A DNA stretch of 64,000 bases. It comes from Anaerolineae bacterium. GTDB lineage: Bacteria; Chloroflexota; Anaerolineae; DRVO01. The stretch is taken from NCBI GenBank assembly GCA_013178015.1, contig JABLXR010000027.1, forward strand, positions 24,713 to 88,712. Reading direction: 5' to 3'. The translations under genes were made by a program, and so were the position numbers. Below are positions 1-8,709 of this stretch, piece after piece. Below the pieces are notes generated by a model. The model was not told where the DNA came from. It ran no database searches and saw nothing but the letters and a program-made list of their open reading frames with translations. Each line of letters begins with the position of its first letter. Position 1 is the first letter of the stretch.

Positions 1-1995
1 CGGCCTCGGCTCACGGCGCTGCTCTTCCTGGCTGCCCTGAACCTGGCCTGCCTGGCGCTGGTCGGGCCGGCCGGCGTGGTCGAAGTGGGGTACCTCCTTG
101 CCCTCTCGCCCGTGGCGGCGGGAGCCCTGCTGCGCCCCGGGGCTGCCCCGCCCGTGGCACTGATGGACGCGGCCCTCTTCCACCTCCTGGCTCCTTCGGG
201 GACGGCTCTGCCCGTTGCCCTGATCTTGCTGAATGGCCTGGCGGCCTGGGTGGTGCTGCGCCCCCTCCACCACCTGCTGGAGTGGGCCTGGCGTCAGAGC
301 GTGGAGTCCGTGTCCCTGGCGGAGCAGCTACGGGACCAACGAGGCAAGCTCAACCGCACCATCAAGGACCTGGACGTCTCCTATCAGCTCCTGCAGGAGA
401 CCAACCGTGAACTGGCTCAGGCTCGCCACGAGGCCGAGATGCTCCGCGACCTGCGCACCCGCTTCGCCACCAACCTCAGCCACGAGTTGCGCACCCCCCT
501 GAACATAATCCTGGGTTTCAGCGACCTGATCTACCGCAAGCCTCAGCTCTATGGCTACCCGGGCTGGAAGGAGGCTCTACGACGGGACCTGGCCGAGCTG
601 CAGCGAAACGCGGGTTACCTGTCGGAACTGGTCAACGACGTGGTGGATCTGGCCCGAGTGGACGCGCTCACCATGCCCGTCCGGCGAGAGGAGTGCGACC
701 TAGGCCGCCTCATCGGGGACGTCGTCGCCACCGTGGGCAGTCTGGCTCGCGATCGTCATCTCCAACTGGAAGCCTTCTGTGCGCCCGACGTGCCCGACGT
801 CTACGTGGACCCTGTCCGCATCCGTCAGGTAGTCTTCAACCTGCTCACCAACGCCATCCGCTTCACCAGACGAGGGTCAGTAGCGATCAGGGCGGAGGTC
901 AGCGGCGCGGAAGTGGTGGTTTCGGTCACCGACTCTGGGCGCGGCATACCCCAGGATGAGCTCCAGACGATCTTCGACGAGTTCTACCAGGTGGGCCGCT
1001 CGCGCAGCGATCCAGACGTGGGCAAGGGGTTGGGGCTGGCCATCGCCAAGAGGTTCGTCCAGCTCCATGGCGGTCGCATCTGGGCGGAGAGCGAGCTAGG
1101 CAAGGGTTCCAGATTCTGCTTCACCTTGCCGCTGGAAGAGCGCAGCTACGCCCGTTCCCGGCTCGGGCCAGTGCCCTACCTGCCCCGGCCCCGCCACAAG
1201 CCTAGGGTAGCGGTGGTCGATGCGGACGGCTCCATCACTCCCTACCTGAGCCGCCGCCTCAGCGACTACGAACTGCTGCGGGTATCCTGTCCGGACGAGG
1301 TAGTGGCGCCCGGCGGCCTGGTCGCGGTGGTGGCCAGCCATACCTCCAACGGCGGCCTGGGGGAAGGCCTGGCGGAGCGACTGGCCGACTCCGTCGCGCT
1401 GATCGAGTGTACCCTGCCCAGTACGGACTGGATCTTCCACGGTCAGGAGTTGGCGGGGGTCCTCACCAAACCTGTCTCAGCAGAGACCCTGGGCGAGGCC
1501 GTGGCTCGAGCTCTGGGGCCAAGGGACACCACCGCCCGCATCGTGGTGGTGGATGATGACCGGGGGTTCGCGCAGTTGGTGGCTCGCATGTTGCAGTCCA
1601 CCTGGGCAGGGACCGTCGAGGTAATTCCGGCCTACAACGGGCGAGATGGCTTGGCTCGCATCTCCCGAGAGAAGCCGGACCTGGTGTTGCTGGACCTAGT
1701 CATCCCGGAGTTGACAGGCTTCGAGGTGCTGGCTGCCATGCGCAGCGATCCCGAACTGGAGGCCATCCCCGTGTTGGCGGTCACAGCAGCCACCCCGGGC
1801 GAGGACGAGGTCTCCGTTGAAGGGGCGTGGTTCTCGGTGCGGCGGCGCGGCGGATTCCGGCCTGGGGAGATGCTGGCCCTGCTGGAGAGCGCCCTCAGCG
1901 TGACCGCGCACGGTGCGGTGGAGTCCCTCAAGCCGGACGCGCCAGGCAGCGCCGCAAGGCGGCCAGGAACTCCCCCTGGGAGACCGGCTTGGTGA
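1..1995 (+). CDS. hybrid sensor histidine kinase with two C-terminal receiver-like domains (5' partial)
   Basis: The frame is open to the left edge, so the true start lies outside; the first in-window start is GTG at 76 and residues are counted from there. Order: hydrophobic membrane segments (to about 65), a coiled-coil linker (75-125), HisKA with phospho-acceptor His136 in NLSHELRTP, HATPase_c with N box (NLLTNAIRF) and G boxes ([17 protein letters not shown]), a degenerate receiver (about 375-475) without a clear phospho-Asp, and a second receiver with Asp540 in [13 protein letters not shown]. The usual receiver Lys near the end is not evident. It should autophosphorylate on His and pass phosphate to Asp540 or to a partner. 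The last 68 bases overlap the end of the convergent gene at 1928-3115, also a receiver protein, which is a plausible partner. The family call is firm; the signal is unknown. Confidence 0.93.
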   Translation, partial: RPRLTALLFLAALNLACLALVGPAGVVEVGYLLALSPVAAGALLRPGAAPPVALMDAALFHLLAPSGTALPVALILLNGLAAWVVLRPLHHLLEWAWRQSVESVSLAEQLRDQRGKLNRTIKDLDVSYQLLQETNRELAQARHEAEMLRDLRTRFATNLSHELRTPLNIILGFSDLIYRKPQLYGYPGWKEALRRDLAELQRNAGYLSELVNDVVDLARVDALTMPVRREECDLGRLIGDVVATVGSLARDRHLQLEAFCAPDVPDVYVDPVRIRQVVFNLLTNAIRFTRRGSVAIRAEVSGAEVVVSVTDSGRGIPQDELQTIFDEFYQVGRSRSDPDVGKGLGLAIAKRFVQLHGGRIWAESELGKGSRFCFTLPLEERSYARSRLGPVPYLPRPRHKPRVAVVDADGSITPYLSRRLSDYELLRVSCPDEVVAPGGLVAVVASHTSNGGLGEGLAERLADSVALIECTLPSTDWIFHGQELAGVLTKPVSAETLGEAVARALGPRDTTARIVVVDDDRGFAQLVARMLQSTWAGTVEVIPAYNGRDGLARISREKPDLVLLDLVIPELTGFEVLAAMRSDPELEAIPVLAVTAATPGEDEVSVEGAWFSVRRRGGFRPGEMLALLESALSVTAHGAVESLKPDAPGSAARRPGTPPGRPAW

Positions 1996-3115
1996 GGTAG
2001 GCCTTGGCGCCCAGAGCCTCGGCCAGCTCCGGGTCTTCCACAATGGAACAGATGAGTACCGGGATATGCCGGGTCCGGTCGTCGGCGTGCAGGCTCTGGA
2101 GTAGGCTCCAGCCATCCAGCTTGGGCATCATTACGTCCAGCACGATAACGTCGGGCCGAGCCCTTCGGGCAACCTCACAGGCCACTCGCGGATCGCTGAC
2201 GCTCTGGAGCTGCCAGCTGCGGGAAGAAAGGTAGCGCCGATAGAGCTCTACCGCGCCCGGGTTGTCCTCCACCACCAGAACCGACACCGGGGTACCCGTC
2301 TCCAGCGACAGGGTCACGTGGACGTGGCCGTCGCTCTCGGACCAGTCACAGAGCATGCCCTGAGAAGCGGCGATGCGCTGAGCATCCAGCAGACGTCGCT
2401 CCTGGGAGCCTTTGAGGCTTCCGGCGAATCGCACCCGCACCTGCACTCTGGATTCCTCGCCAGCATCGACCGACATCTCCACCCGGGATCCGGCGGCCTG
2501 CACTGCCGAGCTGAGCAACTGCACCAGCACCTGCCGCAGTATGGAGCGGTCGGCCAGGGCCAGGACCGGTTCCCCGCCCGGAAGCTCCTGCAAGCTAACG
2601 CCGGTTCGCACCGCCAAGGGCCGTACCACTGAAGCCGCCTCCGCCAGCAATTCCCGTAGGTCCACGAGGACAGGATCGCTGGCCAGGGCGGTCAGCTCGT
2701 CGCTGAGGAAGTCGTGCCTGCCGGGCTCTGCAGGCGTCTCCAGCCCTGCCCGGGCCCAGGAGGAGAGCAGCTCCGCCAGGTCTGCCTCTGCTTCCTCCAG
2801 GTCACGATATATCTGCCGGCGGCCGATGGAGAGCTCGCCCTCCATGCGCTCGATGCTCATGCCTTCCACGTAGCGCAGGGTGAGTACGTCGTAACTGCGG
2901 GACTCAAGCGCGCCGAAGGGGACCCGTCGCGGGGGACGAAGGGCCTCGATCGCCTCCAGCAGCGTTGAGCGAGCGGTCTCGGCGCGCTCGTCCACCGGCT
3001 GGATGGCCGCCACGCTGGGGAACCGGGCCACCAGGCCCGCCTGGGCCAGCCGAACGTTGTCGTACAGGCACTCCAGGGCCTCGTGAACGGCCTCCCGGTC
3101 CAGAAGCAACCCCAA
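1928..3115 (-). CDS. HTH / histidine-kinase-ATPase-like / receiver fusion protein
   Basis: This 395-residue protein has three parts. Residues 70-115 resemble a sigma-70 region 4-type helix-turn-helix ([15 protein letters not shown] then [12 protein letters not shown]). Residues 140-272 resemble a histidine-kinase ATPase module without clear H or G boxes. Residues 277-395 are a good receiver with acidic pair E283/D284, phospho-Asp327 in [13 protein letters not shown] and conserved Lys376 in YLTKPVS. The architecture suggests a phosphorylation-responsive regulator, but DNA binding is inferred only from the weak HTH. The start is TTG at 3115 with a loose purine-rich site upstream, so the N terminus is uncertain. 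It converges on and overlaps the hybrid kinase gene by 68 bases. Confidence 0.82.
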   Translation of the reverse strand: MGLLLDREAVHEALECLYDNVRLAQAGLVARFPSVAAIQPVDERAETARSTLLEAIEALRPPRRVPFGALESRSYDVLTLRYVEGMSIERMEGELSIGRRQIYRDLEEAEADLAELLSSWARAGLETPAEPGRHDFLSDELTALASDPVLVDLRELLAEAASVVRPLAVRTGVSLQELPGGEPVLALADRSILRQVLVQLLSSAVQAAGSRVEMSVDAGEESRVQVRVRFAGSLKGSQERRLLDAQRIAASQGMLCDWSESDGHVHVTLSLETGTPVSVLVVEDNPGAVELYRRYLSSRSWQLQSVSDPRVACEVARRARPDVIVLDVMMPKLDGWSLLQSLHADDRTRHIPVLICSIVEDPELAEALGAKAYLTKPVSQGEFLAALRRCLARPA

Positions 3116-3696
3116 TGCCCCCTATCCGTGCATCGCTACGTCCATTGTGACGAGCGACGCTCCCATCCGCAACCCCGGGCCCAAGGCGCAGAGAAGCCCG
3201 CCGGTGGCCAAGACCCGGCCTTTAGGGATGGCAATTGGGCCGGCAACTCCCGAGGAGTTCGCGCCCCCACGCGCAGAAGAGCCCCGACAGCACAAGCGCC
3301 CGTGCGGGAGTCACCGTGCCTGGAGGCGCGGACGGCTCAAGCAAGGAGCCAATCACCCCCGGGGAGTTCGCGCGCCTACGCACGAAGGGGTCCTGAGCGG
3401 AGCCACCGGCCAACACTCATCCCCTCCATCGTGAGCCCGTACAGCGCCGCGCTACCATGGGAGGCGCCGACCCGGTGTGCTATGCTTGGCCCACTTCAGA
3501 CCCGCGCTCGGGGAGAGACGATCGTCCCGCGTTCTGCCGGCCAGGACATCGCCTGTCTCATCGCCTCGTCGCCCCTGGGCGATCTCGTGCGCGGGCGCAT
3601 CCAGGTGCATCAGCGGATGCTGTTCACTTACGCGCGCTACCACAACCGACGCCGAGGGTGAGCAGGTCCCCGGCGCACTAACCCATGGAGGAAGGC
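3116..3696. other. intergenic region with dispersed repeat copies, no convincing gene
   Basis: No frame here has a recognisable protein. The left half holds two copies of the GC-rich intergenic repeat also found near 40.5 and 41.6 kb (listed separately). An unsupported 59-codon frame from ATG 3482 to 3661 has no ribosome binding site and is not called. A TATGCT -10-like hexamer preceded by TGC near 3481 could belong to the esterase promoter, but no -35 box is visible. Confidence 0.5.
3249..3383. repeat. GC-rich palindromic intergenic repeat (family G), copy 1
   Basis: GAGGAGTTCGCGCCCCCAC (from 3251) and GGGGAGTTCGCGCGCCTACG (from 3361) flank CTGGAGGCGCGGACGGCTCA (from 3320). The same order of arms recurs at 40513-40571 and 41632-41691. 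The arms GCGCGGACTCCTCA and TGAGGAGTTCGCGC are near reverse complements, so each unit can fold into a hairpin. Confidence 0.65.
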
Positions 3697-4608
3697 ATGA
3701 CTGCGAACACCCAATCCCGAAGAGAGCACCTCTATTCCCTCCTAGGGCCCCTGCCCGAGCGGGACCGTCCGGTGGCGGCGGATATCGTACGGGTGGAGGA
3801 GCGGGACGGCTACCGCCTGGAAACCCTAGTGCTCGACCTCAACGGGCTCGAGCCGGTGCCCGCCTACTTCGTGAGGCCCCTGGAGAGGCAAGGTGGGGTG
3901 CCGGTCGTCCTGTACAACCACGCCCACGGCGGTGACTACGTCCTAGGCAAGGACGAGCTGCTACGGGGCCGGCCCAGCCTGCAGGACCCTCCCTATGGCG
4001 TCGCCCTGACCGAGGGGGGCTACGCTGCCCTGTGCATCGACGCCTGGAACTTCGGGGAGCGACGAGGTCGCACCGAATCGGAGCTGTTCAAGGAGATGCT
4101 CTGGCACGGCCGAGTCCTCTGGGGACACATGGTGTACGATAGCCTCAAGGCTCTGGACTACCTGGAGACGCGCGATGACGTGGACCGATCGCGCATCGCC
4201 ACGCTGGGGCTGTCCATGGGCAGCACCATGGCCTGGTGGGTAGCGGCCCTGGACGAGCGGGTGAAAGTGTGCGTGGACCTCTGCTGCCTGACCGACTTCC
4301 ACGCCCTGATCCAGAACCGTGGACTCGACGGCCACGGCATCTACTACTATGTGCCCGGGCTCTTGGAGCACTTCGACACGGCGGCCATCAACGAGCTGAT
4401 CGTCCCCCGGGCCCACCTGGCCCTGGCAGGTGTATTCGATCGGCTGACGCCACCGGAGGGCCTGGACCGGGTGGATGCCCACCTGCAGAGAGCCTACGCC
4501 GAGGCAAGCGTTCCCGAGCGGTGGAAGCTCCGGCGATACAACACCGGGCACTTCGAGACGGCACACGGCCGGCGGGAAGTCTTGGCGTTCCTGCAGCATT
4601 GGCTGTAG
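3697..4608 (+). CDS. alpha/beta hydrolase, acetyl-esterase / dienelactone-hydrolase type
   Basis: The 303-residue alpha/beta hydrolase carries the nucleophile elbow [11 protein letters not shown] after a DDVDRSRIA strand, a late acidic residue in [11 protein letters not shown] and the catalytic His in TGHFET close to the C terminus. The YNHAHGGDY segment fits the oxyanion region of acetyl xylan esterase-like hydrolases. It probably cleaves an ester of a small or carbohydrate substrate in the cytoplasm, since no signal peptide is seen. ATG 3697 is chosen because GGAGG (3687-3691) sits five bases upstream; an in-frame ATG at 3685 overlaps that site. It stands alone, convergent with the methyltransferase remnant downstream. 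Confidence 0.85.
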   Translation: MTANTQSRREHLYSLLGPLPERDRPVAADIVRVEERDGYRLETLVLDLNGLEPVPAYFVRPLERQGGVPVVLYNHAHGGDYVLGKDELLRGRPSLQDPPYGVALTEGGYAALCIDAWNFGERRGRTESELFKEMLWHGRVLWGHMVYDSLKALDYLETRDDVDRSRIATLGLSMGSTMAWWVAALDERVKVCVDLCCLTDFHALIQNRGLDGHGIYYYVPGLLEHFDTAAINELIVPRAHLALAGVFDRLTPPEGLDRVDAHLQRAYAEASVPERWKLRRYNTGHFETAHGRREVLAFLQHWL

Positions 4609-4660
4609 GCCGTGGGGCGGGCTCAGTGCTGAGATCCCAGAAAGGGAAAGAGGGGCACGC

Positions 4661-5316
4661 CTAGCCAAGAGTCGAGCGGCGGGCCAGCACGGCGTCCACG
4701 GGCAGGCCGTAGAAAGACGTCTCCTGCACCGACTCAACCGCGAACCCTGCCCGCTGCAGCCATGTAGCCATGCCAACGGGGCGGCAATCCAGGTAGCGGG
4801 GAGACGGCGGCGCCGGCCGGTGTAGAGGCGCTGAACCCTGCCAGCAGGCGAGCGCTCGGGCAGCGACACACCACGCAGGCGCCCCTCCGGCCGCAACACT
4901 CTTCGGCAGGCTGCCAGCACGGCTGGAATCTCTCCCTGCGTGAAGAGCTCGAGGACGAAGCTCATGAGGACCGCGTCGAAGGAGCTCCCCGAAAGCGGTG
5001 ACTTCAGGACGTCGCCGCACAGATGAAGGGCGCTCAGCTCAGGCTCGCGGCCTCTGAGTCGCGTGTGGGCGCGGGAGCACATGCGATAGAAGACATCCAG
5101 GCCATAGACAGACCTGCCCTGCCCCGACCTGCGCATTGGCTCCGCCAGAGCCCGTCCTGCGCCCACCCGCAGTTCCAGCACCCGCTCTCCCAGCCGCGGA
5201 GGGAACTCGTCCAGGCCAGCCGAGATAGCGCTCCACTCCCAGAGAGCGGTCATGAGGCCGTACCAAGGGCTTAGCCGGTCGTAAGTGCGACTGGCGGTGT
5301 CTGTGGCGAGGAGCAC
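4661..5316 (-). pseudogene. SAM-dependent methyltransferase, frameshifted
   Basis: The N-terminal part, read from GTG 5316, is a class I SAM methyltransferase: RTYDRLSPWYGLM opening, motif I region VLELRVGAGRAL (normally GxGxG, here with Arg-Val), acidic VYGLDVFYRM, and FDAVLMSFVLEL. After CRRVLRPEGRL the frame becomes nonsense. The expected ending, SPRYLDCRPVGMATWL followed by FAVESVQETSFYGLP, lies in another frame ending at 4661. One single-base indel near 4800-4815, in a run of CGCCG, would join them into about 218 residues, a normal family length. GTG 5316 is 26 bases after the copper ATPase stop, so it would be the last gene of the respiratory operon. A sequencing or assembly error is possible. 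Confidence 0.7.
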
Positions 5317-5342
5317 GACGCCGTAGGGCGAGCGCGGCTAGC

Positions 5343-7778
5343 TCACGCGGTAGCCGAGCCCAGCGCGTGGCCCGCTTGGGCGACTCCGTCGGCCTTACCG
5401 CGCAAGCGCAGGGAGTTTCCCACCACCAAGAGGCTGCTGGTAGCCATGGCCGCAGCGGCGATCACCGGGCTGATGAGGCCCAGCGCCGCTAGGGGCACCG
5501 CGAACACATTGTAGGCGAAGGCCCATCCCAGGTTCTGCTGGATTACCGCGCGGGTCTGGCGAGACACTTCAACGAACCATGGCACCACGGCCAGGTTCGG
5601 TCGGGTGAGGACCAGGTCTGAGGTCTCGCCGGCAACGTCGGTTCCGCCGGCAGTGGTGATGCTGAGGTCGGCCTGCGCTAGCGCGGGGGCATCGTTCACG
5701 CCGTCGCCCACCATGGCCACCGTCTGGCCGGATCGCTGCCATTCGGCGATTCGGGCCGCCTTCTCCGTGGGCGAGCAACCCCCCTCGTAATCCTCCAGGC
5801 CCAGATCCTTGGCGATAGCCCTAGTTGTCCCGGGGCTGTCGCCGGAGAGCATCACCGGCTGGACCCCATGCGCGCGCAGGGACGCGAGGGCAGCCGGCGC
5901 CGTGGGGTTAGGTTGGTCGCGCAAGGCTATGAAGCCCTTCAGGCCATCACCGGAGCCAACCCACACCACCGTCTCTCCGCGCAACTTCCGTCCTTCCGCC
6001 TCCTGGGCCAAGTCGGAGCTAGAGTCGACACCAAGGAATCGGTCTGAGCCCACCAGCACTCTCCAGCCGGCTTCGGCACCGTTCGTCCGCACGCTCACTC
6101 CCATGCCCCTCACGATCCGCGGGTCCTCCGCCGACGGTGGGGGCGAAGGGGCGGCAGCCACGATCGCTCTTGCCACCGGATGCTCCGAGTACTGCTCCGC
6201 CGCTGCCGCCAGCGACAGCAACTCACTGCGGTCGATCCGGGCGGCCGGGACCACTGCCACGTCTGTGACCGACAGCCGGCCTTCGGTCAGGGTGCCCGTC
6301 TTGTCAAACACGATGCGCTGAACCCTTGCAGCCGTCTCGAGGGCCACCGGGTTGCGAACCAGGACTCCCGCTCGAGTGGTGCGGCCGAGGACGACCGCGA
6401 GAGCCAGTGGCGTAGCCAGGCCCAGAGCGCATGGGCAGGCCACCACGAGCACCGACACGGCTGCCAGGAGCGACCGGGCAGGCGCGTGCCCGGTGAGCCA
6501 CCAGCCCACGAAGGTGAGCGCAGCCGCCCCCATGATCCCGAAGGCGAAGTAAGCGGAAGCTCGGTCCGCCAAGCGCTGGATGGGCGGCTTGATGGCCAGG
6601 GTTCTCTGCACAAGCTGCGCGATCTGAGCCAGGCGGCTCTCTGCCGGTGGCCTGATCACCCGACCGATGATGGCGGCATCAGTGACGACGGTGCCCGCAA
6701 GCACCGAATCGCCGGGGCCACGTTCCACCGGGGCGGACTCGCCCGTTACCAGAGACTCGTCCAACGTGGCGTGGCCCTCCTCGATTGCGGTGTCAGCAGG
6801 CACACGCTCCCCCGGTTTGACCAGGATCCTGTCCCCGGGGGCAAGGGCGCTGGCACTGACCTGGTGCCACTCATTGTTCCAGGGGCGCCAGGCCTTCGCG
6901 GGCTGGAGGGACAGCAGCTCGCGGATGCCCTTGCGGGCCTCGGAGCCACCCACGGCCTCCAGGTAGCGGCCTAACATGACGAAAGTGGTGATCATGACCA
7001 CGGAATCGAAATAGGCCTCGCCGCTGCCGGTCAGCGTGACGTAGACGCTGTAGGCGTACGCTGACAGCGTGCCCAGACTGACCAGGGTGTCCATGTTGGC
7101 GGTGTGGGCGCTGCGCAACATACCCCAGGCACCGCGCAGGAAGCTGCTCCCGCCGTAGAAGAGCGCCGGGGTGGCGAGCGCCCAGACCAGGTACTGCAGC
7201 GTCCGCACTTCAGGGTCGCTGAACCTGCCGGCGGCGTACAGGGGGTAGAGCTGCACCAGGTAGAGCAGCATCACCTGCATGCCGAAAGCGGCGGCAGTGA
7301 TCAGTTGGAGAAGAGTGCGCTCCTGGGACATGGCAACGTGGTGCGACTGGGCGCTCGCCATCGGGGAGGCGTGGTAGCCCAGCCGCTCCAGGCTCTGCAG
7401 AACAGAAGCCAGATCTGCCCGGTCCGGGTCATAGTCGATGCGGCCTTGCTGACCGGAGAAGCTGATCTCAGCGCTTCTCACCCCTGGCTGGTGCCGGAGG
7501 ACGCGCTCGGCCGCGACGGCGCACCCGGGACAGTGCATCCCCTGCACAGTGAAGTGAGCGGACCGCTCGTGCCCCTGGAGGGGTGCCGGCCGCAGCGCAG
7601 GCTCAGATGTGGGGTCTGCCAGCACCTGGTCCAGCATGTCGTTCGCCTGGGCCACTTCGTAGACCCGAGCGCAGCCCTGGCTATCGAAGTGCTCTTCCAC
7701 CCCATTCAGTTCTCTGACGACAGGGCTACCCTCAATCACGCGGCCGCATAGGGCGCACCGCTCGTGCTCATTCGCCAC
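5343..7778 (-). CDS. copper-translocating P1B-type ATPase (CcoI/CopA-like)
   Basis: The 811-residue protein has a Cys-containing N-terminal segment (CALCGRV), a heavy-metal-associated domain with GMHCPGC (Cys83, Cys86), transmembrane CPC motif in VVACPCALGLATP, phosphorylation site DKTGTLTEG and the hinge GDGVNDAPALAQADLS. These define a Cu(I)-exporting P1B ATPase in the cytoplasmic membrane. Start GTG 7778 is backed by GGAGGTGATC four bases upstream. It lies downstream of cbb3 oxidase genes in the same direction, the usual place of ccoI/fixI, so delivery of copper to the CuB site is the likely role; general copper export remains possible. Confidence 0.93.
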   Translation of the reverse strand: MANEHERCALCGRVIEGSPVVRELNGVEEHFDSQGCARVYEVAQANDMLDQVLADPTSEPALRPAPLQGHERSAHFTVQGMHCPGCAVAAERVLRHQPGVRSAEISFSGQQGRIDYDPDRADLASVLQSLERLGYHASPMASAQSHHVAMSQERTLLQLITAAAFGMQVMLLYLVQLYPLYAAGRFSDPEVRTLQYLVWALATPALFYGGSSFLRGAWGMLRSAHTANMDTLVSLGTLSAYAYSVYVTLTGSGEAYFDSVVMITTFVMLGRYLEAVGGSEARKGIRELLSLQPAKAWRPWNNEWHQVSASALAPGDRILVKPGERVPADTAIEEGHATLDESLVTGESAPVERGPGDSVLAGTVVTDAAIIGRVIRPPAESRLAQIAQLVQRTLAIKPPIQRLADRASAYFAFGIMGAAALTFVGWWLTGHAPARSLLAAVSVLVVACPCALGLATPLALAVVLGRTTRAGVLVRNPVALETAARVQRIVFDKTGTLTEGRLSVTDVAVVPAARIDRSELLSLAAAAEQYSEHPVARAIVAAAPSPPPSAEDPRIVRGMGVSVRTNGAEAGWRVLVGSDRFLGVDSSSDLAQEAEGRKLRGETVVWVGSGDGLKGFIALRDQPNPTAPAALASLRAHGVQPVMLSGDSPGTTRAIAKDLGLEDYEGGCSPTEKAARIAEWQRSGQTVAMVGDGVNDAPALAQADLSITTAGGTDVAGETSDLVLTRPNLAVVPWFVEVSRQTRAVIQQNLGWAFAYNVFAVPLAALGLISPVIAAAAMATSSLLVVGNSLRLRGKADGVAQAGHALGSATA

Positions 7779-7815
7779 GTGAGATCACCTCCGATGAACC
7801 CGCGTTCGCGGACCG

Positions 7816-8136
7816 TCAGCCCACCTCGGAGTAATCGTGGACAACCAGGTCCCCTTGAGAGAGGTGGGGCCCGAACTCCACGAGCACCTTGCCCTCGGCC
7901 AGGCCCGACTCCGCGTGAGCCAGCAGGTCCTCCCAGAGCTCCCACTGGCTCTGGAAGATCAGATGCTGGCGGTCGGGGATATCCACCGAGTAGAGGGCTC
8001 GAGCGGTGATAAAACCCGGCTGGCTGGGGAGAAGAGAACGAAGATAGGCTAGCACGCGCTCGAGTGCGGCGCCGATCTGCAACTCACTCATCTGCTCAGG
8101 CCCGATGTAGAAGCTCACTTGGTGAACGTAGGCCAT
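7816..8136 (-). CDS. small dimeric alpha/beta-barrel (ABM-like) protein
   Basis: The product is 106 residues and soluble, with the pattern of a stress-responsive or antibiotic-monooxygenase dimeric alpha/beta barrel: a first strand VHQVSFYIG, a helix with LRSLLPSQPGFITARAL, then FQSQWELWEDLLAHAES. These folds include heme-degrading enzymes and monooxygenases, but no catalytic residue set can be assigned. It lies in the cbb3 operon between a small membrane protein and the copper ATPase. A role in heme or oxidase maturation is inference from that position only. Confidence 0.6.
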   Translation of the reverse strand: MAYVHQVSFYIGPEQMSELQIGAALERVLAYLRSLLPSQPGFITARALYSVDIPDRQHLIFQSQWELWEDLLAHAESGLAEGKVLVEFGPHLSQGDLVVHDYSEVG

Positions 8137-8148
8137 GTCCTATCATCC

Positions 8149-8451
8149 TCATCTTGGCGTCCAATAGATCACAAGATAGGCCAACCACCAGAGAATGATG
8201 CCGGGTAGAGCGATTCGCACTATCAGCGGCAACCCGCCTCCTGCCTCTTCAATCTCCCCGGCGAAGCTGTCGATGTAGCTGTCCGGCCGTACCTCTTCCG
8301 ATTCGTCTTCGATGTCGCGATGGCCCCTGCTCCCCGGGAGGGCGCCTATCCGGTGCGGGATAGCCACGGCCACCGCGAAGATGATGAGAATGAGCGCTCC
8401 TCCGAAGGTGTAGGCCAGCTCCAGAGGCACGCGAAGCACATTCTGTGTCAC
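8149..8451 (-). CDS. small two-helix membrane protein in the cbb3 operon
   Basis: This 100-residue protein has two hydrophobic helices, about residues 13-30 (FGGALILIIFAVAVAI) and 76-95 (IVRIALPGIILWWLAYLVIY), joined by an acidic, Glu/Asp-rich loop. GTG 8451 is preceded by GGAGG seven bases upstream. I do not recognise the family. Its length, topology and place between CcoS-like and metal-handling genes suggest an accessory oxidase subunit, perhaps filling the role of CcoQ or of the membrane anchor normally found in CcoP. Confidence 0.6.
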   Translation of the reverse strand: MTQNVLRVPLELAYTFGGALILIIFAVAVAIPHRIGALPGSRGHRDIEDESEEVRPDSYIDSFAGEIEEAGGGLPLIVRIALPGIILWWLAYLVIYWTPR

Positions 8452-8521
8452 TGCTCACCTCCAAAAGAGACTGTCCAGGGTAGGGTGTAAGAGGCGGCGA
8501 GAGGATGCAGCACGCCACAGC

Positions 8522-8707
8522 CTACCCTCGATTCTCTGCAGTCTGTTTCTCGTCCCAGGGCTCTGGTTCCCTGTCTTCCAGCATCCGGTACTTGGGCTCC
8601 TCAATGTTCTTGAACTGACCTGTACGCCAGCCCCAGATGATGGAGGCGATCGCCGTGAGGATAACGAATGCCATCCAGGCGACGACAGTCCACAGACCGA
8701 TGGGCAT
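8522..8707 (-). CDS. ccoS: cbb3 oxidase maturation protein, CcoS-like
   Basis: The 61-residue protein has one transmembrane helix (about 6-26) followed by WRTGQFKNIEEPKYRMLEDRE. A helix followed by W-x3-GQF-x-(D/N)-x-E-x-P-x-(H/Y)-R-(I/M)-L is the signature of CcoS/FixS, which is needed to load heme and copper into the catalytic subunit. ATG 8707 has GGAGG six bases upstream and begins two bases after the multiheme gene stops, indicating translational coupling. CcoQ was considered, but the GQF...RML tail favours CcoS. Confidence 0.72.
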   Translation of the reverse strand: MPIGLWTVVAWMAFVILTAIASIIWGWRTGQFKNIEEPKYRMLEDREPEPWDEKQTAENRG

Positions 8708-8709
8708 GG

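Noticed and set aside
3482..3661. Small plus-strand gene of 59 codons before the esterase
   Set aside because: No ribosome site and no similarity; it lies just past repeat copies.
6180..6974. 264-codon plus-strand frame inside the copper ATPase
   Set aside because: It is antisense to well-conserved ATPase motifs and has no domain.
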